Below are positions 1-4,957 of a DNA stretch of 6,788 bases, one piece after another (positions within the stretch are counted from its first letter, which is position 1; each line of letters starts with the position of its first letter). The notes beneath the pieces are model-generated. The model searched no databases and was not told the origin of the DNA. It saw nothing but the letters and a program-made list of their open reading frames with translations. The position numbers and the translations under genes were made by a program. The stretch comes from Candidatus Saccharibacteria bacterium UBA4215 (lineage in GTDB: Bacteria; Patescibacteriota; Saccharimonadia; Saccharimonadales; Saccharimonadaceae), in assembly GCA_002381485.1 (NCBI GenBank), contig DFTJ01000017.1, positions 101,169 to 107,956 on the forward strand. The letters are read 5' to 3'.

Positions 1-329
1 GGCCCCCGCCAGTCAGTTTCATCCTCCAGCACCCCTTTCCAGGCGGACCCCTCGCGTACAAGCGGCCTATGTACGGTAAGCACGTAAATGCGACGCATTA
101 GCGACCGCAACTGACGCATGCAGGTGTCATCAAAACAGTCTTTCCATATCTGGTGACGGAGTTTGAGTTGCGCCAGCGCTCGTGCATCTAAAGACTCTCC
201 CGTCGAAGAGCGGTACCAGATGTTATATGAAGCATATAGCTGAAGATAGTATTGACCATAATCAATCTGAGATTTTTTAAAGTACGTAAGTATCATTTCC
301 TGCTGGGCGTGTCGTAATACTGCTTTCAT
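1..329 (-). CDS. Unrecognised protein, N-terminal 109 residues, coupled to the RadC-like gene
   Basis: An open frame starts at the ATG at 329-327 and runs without a stop to the window edge, so the C-terminus is missing. The start overlaps the TGA stop of the RadC-like gene as ATGA. It has an AAGGAG ribosome-binding site eight bases upstream (338-343), which strongly supports a real, translationally coupled gene. The protein starts MKAVLRHAQQEM and is rich in aromatic and charged residues. A Tyr/Trp-rich stretch at about residues 24-40 includes YYLQLYASYNIWYR. A helical Arg/Lys-rich part follows (RQLRSLMRRIYVLT near residues 75-88), then WKGVLEDETDW near residues 98-108. No signal peptide or membrane segment is visible in this part. 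I do not recognise the family. The regular spacing of aromatic and basic residues would fit a helical, possibly nucleic-acid-associated protein, but that is only inference. Coupling suggests it is made in step with the RadC-like protein. Confidence 0.75.
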   Translation of the reverse strand, partial: MKAVLRHAQQEMILTYFKKSQIDYGQYYLQLYASYNIWYRSSTGESLDARALAQLKLRHQIWKDCFDDTCMRQLRSLMRRIYVLTVHRPLVREGSAWKGVLEDETDWRG

Positions 330-928
330 ACGATCTGCTCCTTCTTACCGCCTGCCTCTATTAAGAATGAGGCTATCGTTATCCCCATTAAATCGCACCC
401 AGCCCTTACATGCCGAGCCAAAGATAACGTGCGCATATCTGGCCGACTATTTTGCGCACCACCCACAAGAGATACAGATACACCGCTTGCGTGCACCTCC
501 AATAGTCGCTCGATCAGCTGACGCGTCACAGTCTCAACGCCCAACAGAGGCGCTGACTCAATTGCCGATTCTCTCAGCACTTCCCCGCCAGCGCTTTTGG
601 CACTATATCGTAGCGGTAGTTGATAAACTAACGGCGACTCTTTACGCTGCACCAGGCCAGCACGGACCCTTTCGGCAAGCTCAAAGGATGCGGATATGCG
701 CGCCGCTTGAGCCACGCCAAGACCCTCGATTGTCAGCAATGTAGCAAATGAGGGCGGTCGCCGATGGTGGCGCAACACCTTTAGGACTGCACGAGCGATC
801 CGCTCTACTGGCTGGGAACGAGTGCCGACGCCTATCACGACTTGCAGTAACTCATGAGCCGATAGTGCATGTACCGCCTTGCGAGCGATCTTTTCCCGAG
901 GCCGAAGTGGCGTAGTATTCCGAGTCAT
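326..928 (-). CDS. RadC-family (UPF0758-like) protein with a degenerate JAMM/MPN domain
   Basis: A 200-residue protein starting MTRNTTPLRPREK. Residues 7-50 match the RadC N-terminal domain (LRPREK, then ALSAHELLQVVIGVGTRS). Residues 65-83 form a helix-hairpin-helix (TIEGLGVAQAARI), a DNA-contact fold. Residues about 115-192 keep the outline of the RadC C-terminal MPN/JAB domain (EVLRESAIESAP, then ASGVSVSLV, then DLMGITIASFLI). The usual HNHPSGD...PSxxD metal site is gone: around residues 155-168 it reads VGGAQNSRPDMRTL, with Gly156 and Ala158 in place of the two His and Thr167 in place of the Asp. The domain also looks about ten to fifteen residues short before this point. It is therefore probably not a metalloprotease-type enzyme. 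The role of RadC is unclear even in canonical members. A TTG 14 codons upstream (970) keeps the frame open but lies by the fusA terminator and upstream of the -10-like box, so I prefer the ATG at 928. It follows fusA and overlaps the next gene by ATGA. Confidence 0.8.
   Translation of the reverse strand: MTRNTTPLRPREKIARKAVHALSAHELLQVVIGVGTRSQPVERIARAVLKVLRHHRRPPSFATLLTIEGLGVAQAARISASFELAERVRAGLVQRKESPLVYQLPLRYSAKSAGGEVLRESAIESAPLLGVETVTRQLIERLLEVHASGVSVSLVGGAQNSRPDMRTLSLARHVRAGCDLMGITIASFLIEAGGKKEQIV
338..343 (-). promoter_or_regulatory. Ribosome-binding site AAGGAG for the ATGA-coupled gene
   Basis: AAGGAG on the minus strand lies eight bases before the ATG at 329, inside the last codons of the RadC-like gene. 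It decides the start of the downstream partial gene and implies normal anti-Shine-Dalgarno pairing in this organism. Confidence 0.75.
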
Positions 929-934
929 ACTAAT

Positions 935-940
935 AGTATA
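935..940 (-). promoter_or_regulatory. Candidate -10 box (TATACT) for the RadC-like gene, possibly leaderless
   Basis: TATACT on the minus strand matches the TATAAT consensus at five of six positions and lies six bases before the ATG at 928. A start site at the usual distance would fall on or next to the A of ATG, giving a leaderless mRNA. No Shine-Dalgarno sequence precedes this ATG, which fits. No good -35 is visible; the best is a weak match near 959-964. The terminator just upstream means the gene needs its own promoter unless there is read-through from fusA. Confidence 0.4.
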
Positions 941-970
941 GGAAGCTATTCTTACCTTGGTCTTAACCAA

Positions 971-1001
971 ACAAAAACCGAGGAGCGTACTTGCTCCTCG
1001 G
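971..1001 (-). terminator. Intrinsic terminator after fusA
   Basis: On the minus strand, CCGAGGAGC (1001-993) pairs perfectly with GCTCCTCGG (986-978) around a six-base loop and is followed directly by TTTTTGT. This is a nine-bp GC-rich stem with a T tract, 20 bases after the fusA stop. It ends the rpsL-rpsG-fusA transcript. Confidence 0.92.
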
Positions 1002-1020
1002 TCCTGTATCTATCGACGTA

Positions 1021-3120
1021 TTACGACTTGTTCGTACGTTTTTCGATGATCTCTTGTGCAACATTCGGTGGTACTTCTTCGTATTGAGAAAGTTCCATTG
1101 TCGATGCAGCGCGCCCCTGGCTCATTGAACGAATATCATTCGTGTAGCCAAACAGGTTAGAAAGCGGGACAAAGCCTCGAATCAGCTTTGCGCCACCTGG
1201 GATGTCTTCCATGGCATCAATACGGCCGCGACGTGCGTTTAAGTCACCGATGATGTCACCCATGAACTCTTCAGGGGTTGAAACTTCAACCTTCATGACA
1301 GGCTCTAGGATAACAGGCTTTGCCTGTGGAATTCCTGCTTTAACTGCAAGCACACCAGCCAAGTTAAAAGCGAGTTCGCTGGAGTCCACGTCGTGGTAGC
1401 TTCCGTCGTACAGTGTCGCTTTGACGCCAATCATTGGGTAGCCAGCTAAGACTCCGCCGTCCAGAGTATCCTTCACTCCCTTCTCGACAGGCTTGCGGTA
1501 TTCCTGAGGAACAACTCCACCCTTAATTTCATCGCCCCATTCGAATCCTTCACCAGATTCGGTCGGCTCAAATCGAATCCAAACATCACCAAACTGACCG
1601 CGTCCACCAGATTGCTTAGCGTGCTTACCTTGGGCAGTAGCAGTTCCACGAATTGTTTCGCGGAAAGCAACTTGCGGCTCACCAACGTTTGCTTCAACGT
1701 TGAATTCACGCTTCATGCGATCTACGAGAATCTCTAGGTGTAGCTCACCCATTCCGGACATAATCGTTTGGCCCGTCTCTTCATCGGTGTGAATACGGAA
1801 GGTAGGGTCCTCTTCAGCAAGTCGCTGCAAGGCAATGCCCATCTTCTCTTGGTCGGCCTTCGTTTTTGGCTCAACGGCAATAGAGACAGGTGGTTCCGGG
1901 AAGTCGATTGACTCTAGTAGAACTGGGTGGGCAGAATCAGCCAAAGTGTGGCCGGTAAACGTGCTCTTCAACCCCACAACAGCAGCGATGTCACCAGCGC
2001 TGACAGAGTCGATCTCTTCACGCTTATCGGCGTGCATACGAACGATACGGCCGATGCGCTCTTTTTCGCCAGTAGTCGTGTTTAACACGTAGCTTCCGGC
2101 GGTAAGCTTGCCGCTATAGACACGGACAAAGATCAAACGTCCTACGAATGGGTCAGTTGCAATCTTAAAGGCGAGGGCAGCGAGTGGCTCAGTGTCAGAT
2201 GGCTTGCGCTCAACAACATCACCAGATTTAGGGTTCGTACCCTGAATGTTCTCGACATCAAGAGGCGAAGGTAGGTATTCTGCCGTCAAGTCGAGTACCT
2301 TCTCGACAATCACGCCACGTCCGTCACCACCAGTGACAAGGTAAAAATCGCCAGCAAGTACACGCTTACGTAGGGCGCGCTTTAGGTCTTCGACAGAAAT
2401 TGACTCTTCACCTTCGTTAAGGAATCGCTCGAATAGTTCATCTTCGGCTTCGACAGCAGCTTCAACCAATAGACTGCGAGCATTCTTTGCTTTTTCAAGC
2501 ATGTCAGCTGGAATCTCACCGACAACCAACTCGTGGTCAGCAAAATCCTTGTAGGTGTAGGCTTTCATGTCGATAAGATCGACAACTCCATTAATGTCTT
2601 TTTCAAAGCCAATTGGCAAGTGAATCGGCAGTGCGTGTTTAGAGAGCCGATTATGAATAGACTCAAGTGACTTGTAGAAGTCGCCCCCAATTTGGTTAAT
2701 CTTGTTGATAAAACAGATACGAGGCACGCCATACTTGTTTGCCTGGCGCCATACTGTCTCAGTCTGAGCTTCTACACCCATCTTACCGTCAAAGACAACA
2801 ACTGCACCGTCAAGCACACGAAGAGAGCGCTCTACTTCAGCAGTAAAGTCGATGTGGCCAGGTGTATCGATAATATTGATTTTGCAGCCCTTCCAAAAAC
2901 AAGTGACGGCAGCAGAAGTAATCGTGATTCCACGTTCTTTCTCCTGCGCCATCCAGTCAGTTGTTGCGCTGTCGCCATCTGCACCACGGACTTCACCAAT
3001 CTTGTGGTTAATTCCAGTACGGTACAAAATACCTTCAGTTGTCGTTGTTTTACCAGCGTCAATATGGGCGATGATACCAATATTTCGATAGTCCTTTAGG
3101 GGGACGTTTTTTTGAGCCAT
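1021..3120 (-). CDS. fusA: Elongation factor G with unusual G4 and G5 motifs
   Basis: This 699-residue protein is full length for EF-G, the cytoplasmic GTPase that drives tRNA-mRNA translocation on the ribosome and, with RRF, ribosome recycling. It aligns along its whole length. G1 is AHIDAGKTT (18-26), G2 is RGITIT (63-68) and G3 is DTPGH with His89. [12 protein letters not shown] and GMGELHLEI mark domain [13 protein letters not shown] marks domain IV and [12 protein letters not shown] domain V. Two guanine-recognition sites are atypical. G4 reads NKIN (139-142) instead of NKxD. The G5 region reads VTGGDGRG (262-269) instead of the family's xxCGSAFKN, one residue shorter. All catalytic and decoding-loop residues otherwise look intact, so it should work in translocation. 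ATG at 3120 follows rpsG by 38 bp. The purine run AAGGAAGAGAG, ending about 11 bases upstream, is a loosely spaced ribosome-binding site. fusA is the last gene of the rpsL operon; no tuf follows. Confidence 0.98.
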   Translation of the reverse strand: MAQKNVPLKDYRNIGIIAHIDAGKTTTTEGILYRTGINHKIGEVRGADGDSATTDWMAQEKERGITITSAAVTCFWKGCKINIIDTPGHIDFTAEVERSLRVLDGAVVVFDGKMGVEAQTETVWRQANKYGVPRICFINKINQIGGDFYKSLESIHNRLSKHALPIHLPIGFEKDINGVVDLIDMKAYTYKDFADHELVVGEIPADMLEKAKNARSLLVEAAVEAEDELFERFLNEGEESISVEDLKRALRKRVLAGDFYLVTGGDGRGVIVEKVLDLTAEYLPSPLDVENIQGTNPKSGDVVERKPSDTEPLAALAFKIATDPFVGRLIFVRVYSGKLTAGSYVLNTTTGEKERIGRIVRMHADKREEIDSVSAGDIAAVVGLKSTFTGHTLADSAHPVLLESIDFPEPPVSIAVEPKTKADQEKMGIALQRLAEEDPTFRIHTDEETGQTIMSGMGELHLEILVDRMKREFNVEANVGEPQVAFRETIRGTATAQGKHAKQSGGRGQFGDVWIRFEPTESGEGFEWGDEIKGGVVPQEYRKPVEKGVKDTLDGGVLAGYPMIGVKATLYDGSYHDVDSSELAFNLAGVLAVKAGIPQAKPVILEPVMKVEVSTPEEFMGDIIGDLNARRGRIDAMEDIPGGAKLIRGFVPLSNLFGYTNDIRSMSQGRAASTMELSQYEEVPPNVAQEIIEKRTNKS

Positions 3121-3158
3121 GTCGGTTCGTCTCTCTTCCTTGTTGCTTCAATTATTAA

Positions 3159-3638
3159 CTAACCGCGAGCAAAGTGAGCGAATGCTCGGTTTGCTTCGGC
3201 CATCTTGTGAGTGTCTTCCTTCTTCTTGTAGGCAGCACCGGTCTCGTTATATGCATCGACGATTTCCATCGCGAGACGCTGGGCGTACGGCATACCGCTA
3301 CGAGCACGAGCAGCTTGCACGAGCCAGCTAAAGGCGTAGTGAAGTTGACGGTGACCTGCAACTGGGAAAGGAATTTGGTAGTTTGCTCCACCAATACGTC
3401 GAGATTTCACCTCAAAGTTAGGGGAAACATTTTTAAGAGCTTTTTCGAATACCTCAAGTGGGTTTTCGTGATCTAGCTTCTTTGCTGCAGATTCAAGCGC
3501 CTGGTAGACGGCACGTTCGGCAAGCAGCTTCTTGCCATCTAACATAGACTTGTTGATAAGACGCTGGACAAGTGGACTCTGGTACTTGCGATCAGGGCGA
3601 ATAACTCGCTGCAAGCTGACAGTAACTTTACGCGGCAT
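3159..3638 (-). CDS. rpsG: Small-subunit ribosomal protein S7
   Basis: This 159-residue protein matches S7 (usually about 156), the 30S head assembly protein that binds the 3' domain of 16S rRNA and contacts mRNA and tRNA near the E site. Conserved blocks are MPRKV at the N-terminus, LINKSMLDGKKLLAERAVYQ (26-45), VKSRRIGGANYQIP (about 77-90) and KKEDTHKMAEANRAFAH near the C-terminus. The start is fixed by overlap with rpsL: the sequence TAATG holds the rpsL stop and the rpsG ATG, and AAGGAG lies eight bases upstream. This one-base overlap implies translational coupling, so S12 and S7 should be made in step. In Enterobacteria S7 represses its own operon by binding between these two genes. There is almost no intercistronic space here, so that exact site cannot exist in this form. 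Confidence 0.98.
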   Translation of the reverse strand: MPRKVTVSLQRVIRPDRKYQSPLVQRLINKSMLDGKKLLAERAVYQALESAAKKLDHENPLEVFEKALKNVSPNFEVKSRRIGGANYQIPFPVAGHRQLHYAFSWLVQAARARSGMPYAQRLAMEIVDAYNETGAAYKKKEDTHKMAEANRAFAHFARG

Positions 3639-4051
3639 TACTTGGTCTCCTTCTTTGCGCCGTACTTAGAACGGCCTTGCTGACGGTTTGACACACCTTG
3701 AAGGTCAAGGGCGCCACGAACAATGTGGTAACGAACACCCGGAAGGTCAGGCACACGGCCGCCACGAACAAGCACTACGGCGTGTTCTTGAAGGTTGTGT
3801 CCTTCACCACCGATGTAGGCCCATACTTCTTGACCGTTCGTCAAGCGAACACGAGCAACCTTACGAAGTGCTGAGTTAGGCTTTTTTGGTGTCTTAGTAG
3901 TTACTTTGATACACACACCACGCTTGAGCGGTGCATTCTGGTCGTAGTAGCGAGTCTTCAGCGCGTTGTGGATACGACCAAGAGCCGGAGATTTACTCTT
4001 CGGATTAGCAGTCTTGCGCGGCTTGCGCACTAGTTGATTGATTGTTGGCAT
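3638..4051 (-). CDS. rpsL: Small-subunit ribosomal protein S12
   Basis: This 137-residue protein matches S12, the 30S decoding-centre protein that monitors codon-anticodon pairing. It is the longer form seen for example in Firmicutes, with about 13 extra residues between SPAL (21-24) and KRGVC (43-47) relative to the 124-residue E. coli form. Decoding-loop residues [11 protein letters not shown] (54-64) are intact, with Lys56 equivalent to E. coli Lys43 (Met counted). [10 protein letters not shown] (81-90) is intact. In the second loop the normally basic residue is replaced: [14 protein letters not shown] has Pro101 where E. coli has Lys88. Asp102, the RimO methylthiolation site in other bacteria, is kept. 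It is the first gene of the rpsL-rpsG-fusA operon. The ATG at 4051 has GAGGAAG (4063-4069) eleven bases upstream and a leader of about 140 nt from the predicted promoter. Confidence 0.98.
   Translation of the reverse strand: MPTINQLVRKPRKTANPKSKSPALGRIHNALKTRYYDQNAPLKRGVCIKVTTKTPKKPNSALRKVARVRLTNGQEVWAYIGGEGHNLQEHAVVLVRGGRVPDLPGVRYHIVRGALDLQGVSNRQQGRSKYGAKKETK
3647..3652 (-). promoter_or_regulatory. Ribosome-binding site AAGGAG for rpsG
   Basis: AAGGAG lies eight bases before the rpsG ATG, within the last codons of rpsL. It supports the TAATG-coupled start. Confidence 0.8.
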
Positions 4052-4193
4052 GTTTAAATAAACTTCCTCATTAATATATTTTTTACAGTTATATAACTGC
4101 GTTTGCCTTCTCGGGTCAGCATCCCTTGTCGGCGAAGTTCATCTCATGCTATCTGTCTTGTACACGTTTCAGATACCGATGAACGGAAACTCA
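4052..4193 (-). promoter_or_regulatory. Leader of the rpsL operon
   Basis: From the predicted start site near 4193 to the rpsL ATG is about 140 nt with no convincing gene. It holds a tiny frame MNFADKGC with no ribosome-binding site, a short inverted repeat TATCTG...CAGATA and the palindrome at 4086-4099. Leaders of this length before ribosomal protein operons often carry autoregulatory structure, but I do not recognise a known one. Confidence 0.35.
4086..4099. repeat. Perfect 14-bp palindrome in the rpsL leader
   Basis: CAGTTATATAACTG reads the same on both strands and lies 35 bp before the rpsL ATG in an AT-rich stretch. It could be a repressor operator, a short leader hairpin or part of a second weak promoter. 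For the last option, TATA-like sequence overlaps it, with CTGACC at 4114-4119 as a poor -35. The sequence alone does not choose between these. Confidence 0.35.
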
Positions 4194-4199
4194 CCTGTA

Positions 4200-4228
4200 A
4201 TCATAGCAGATTATTCAAGAAATGAAAA
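4200..4228 (-). promoter_or_regulatory. Extended -10 promoter for rpsL-rpsG-fusA
   Basis: On the minus strand TTTTCA (4228-4223) is followed by a 17-bp spacer and TATGAT (4205-4200). TGC directly before TATGAT gives an extended -10. The same TATGAT box occurs in the promoter at 4826-4854. The -35 lies within the 3' arm of the preceding hairpin, so terminator and promoter share bases. Confidence 0.6.
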
Positions 4229-4269
4229 GGCCCGCCGAAGCGGTGAAGCTCGTAGCTTCTGCCTTTTCA
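4223..4269 (-). terminator. Three-way-junction hairpin terminator after the unknown gene
   Basis: On the minus strand TGAAAAGGC (4269-4261) pairs perfectly over nine bp with GCCTTTTCA (4231-4223). Enclosed are two perfect hairpins: GAAGCT/AGCTTC with a three-base loop (4245-4259), and CCGC-TTCG-GCGG (4232-4243), which has the very stable cUUCGg tetraloop. The 3' arm ends in TTTTCATTTCTT, a broken T tract. It begins 15 bases after the stop codon. The simplest reading is an intrinsic terminator. The unusual folded form also leaves room for a structured 3' end or small RNA. Confidence 0.65.
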
Positions 4270-4284
4270 GCGGGACGAGCCCGT

Positions 4285-4788
4285 TCACTCGCAAGCGAGC
4301 TTGTCATCGAGAGTGACGAGCACCTCACATAGCCGCGCGTGAGCTTGTTCGTAGGAGTTCGCCTCCATGATTTGGCACAGCTCATGGACCAGAGTTCTCA
4401 GCTCTTCGTAAGTGCGCACGTTCAGAAAGAAACGAGCGTGCTTCTCCACATCCTCATAGCCGCTAACGGTCACGATACCGACCACCCGATCGCGCAGTGC
4501 AACCAGAGATGTGCTTCCTTCGTGCTCTCGCTCGATACGCACGAGCTGCTCTGCAACTTGCGCGCTAATCTCCATAAGTGCAGCGCGCCTGAGGATGATT
4601 CGATTATTAGGAAGCGCCAGCACGTACGCATCCACGATAGTGAGAATTGCGGTGTACGACGAGACCCCACGAAGTCGCTCCGTGTAGCTTTCAGAGCCTC
4701 GGGCTCCGATTGAGTACATCTCGTGAAGAGCACGTTCTCGTAGATCCTTTGCGGAGACGATCCGCGTAGTCTCCCCTGTTTCTTGCAT
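4285..4788 (-). CDS. Unrecognised 167-residue helical protein between rpoC and rpsL
   Basis: I do not recognise the family. The chosen start MQETGETTRIVSAKD (ATG at 4788) has GGAG six bases upstream (4795-4798) and lies downstream of a good promoter. A longer version starting with TTG at 4854 is unlikely, because that TTG is the -35 box itself, and the ATG at 4830 lies in the -10 box. The protein is mostly predicted helix with many Glu/Arg pairs. It has a fairly hydrophobic stretch at 45-59 (YTAILTIVDAYVLAL) that is short for a membrane span. A second core is at 100-125 (DRVVGIVTVSGY, then KHARFFLNVRTYEEL), with Cys at 138 and 154 and a Cys two residues from the C-terminus. There is no signal peptide. 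It has its own promoter and terminator inside the conserved rpoC-rpsL block. It is therefore a separately controlled cytoplasmic protein, perhaps linked to transcription or translation by position only. Confidence 0.75.
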   Translation of the reverse strand: MQETGETTRIVSAKDLRERALHEMYSIGARGSESYTERLRGVSSYTAILTIVDAYVLALPNNRIILRRAALMEISAQVAEQLVRIEREHEGSTSLVALRDRVVGIVTVSGYEDVEKHARFFLNVRTYEELRTLVHELCQIMEANSYEQAHARLCEVLVTLDDKLACE

Positions 4789-4794
4789 CTTGAA

Positions 4795-4798
4795 CTCC
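4795..4798 (-). promoter_or_regulatory. Ribosome-binding site GGAG deciding the start at 4788
   Basis: GGAG sits six bases before the ATG at 4788, downstream of the predicted transcription start. It supports the 167-residue form over the 189-residue form. Confidence 0.6.
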
Positions 4799-4825
4799 GT
4801 TTCACTAATGGAACAGGACGGGCGT

Positions 4826-4854
4826 ATCATACCATCTTGTGAGGAAACTAGCAA
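4826..4854 (-). promoter_or_regulatory. Sigma70-type promoter for the unknown gene
   Basis: On the minus strand TTGCTA (4854-4849), a 17-bp spacer and TATGAT (4831-4826) give four of six and five of six consensus matches at ideal spacing. Transcription would start near 4819, about 30 nt before the ATG at 4788. It follows the rpoC terminator closely, so expression is separated from rpoC. Confidence 0.72.
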
Positions 4855-4892
4855 TCTTTGAGCTAAGGGCTAGGCTGCTCATTTCACGTCCG

Positions 4893-4927
4893 AAAGACAA
4901 AACAGACCCCCACTGGAGGTCTGTTTT
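4893..4927 (-). terminator. Intrinsic terminator after rpoC
   Basis: On the minus strand AAAACAGACC (4927-4918) pairs perfectly with GGTCTGTTTT (4908-4899) around a nine-base loop, followed by GTCTTT. The T-rich arm and tract, 30 bases after the rpoC stop, mark the end of the rpoC transcript. The A-rich 5' arm could also allow some termination from the other strand, but no gene points that way. Confidence 0.88.
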
Positions 4928-4957
4928 AAAGTATCTTTTGAGATGCAAAGCCAGCAG

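Noticed and set aside
326..328. Recoding of TGA (as in some CPR lineages)
   Set aside because: TGA ends the RadC-like gene in an ATGA overlap and the unknown gene just before its terminator; no in-frame TGA is seen in any conserved gene.
968..970. TTG start giving a 214-residue RadC-like protein
   Set aside because: It lies directly after the T tract of the fusA terminator and upstream of the -10-like box; the extra 14 residues do not resemble RadC, whose homology begins at LRPREK.
2692..3099. Plus-strand open frames inside fusA, and other antisense frames elsewhere
   Set aside because: They are opposite to strongly conserved minus-strand genes, have no ribosome-binding sites, and their proteins look like no family.
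4114..4119. Second rpsL promoter with CTGACC as -35
   Set aside because: The possible -10 boxes are poor or badly spaced (18 to 20 bp), and the extended -10 promoter upstream is much better. Kept only as a possibility in the palindrome entry.
4121..4147. Leader peptide MNFADKGC before rpsL
   Set aside because: Eight codons, no ribosome-binding site and no run of control codons; chance is the simplest explanation.
4852..4854. TTG start giving a 189-residue form of the unknown protein
   Set aside because: This TTG is within the -35 box; the ATG at 4788 has a ribosome-binding site and lies after the predicted transcription start.
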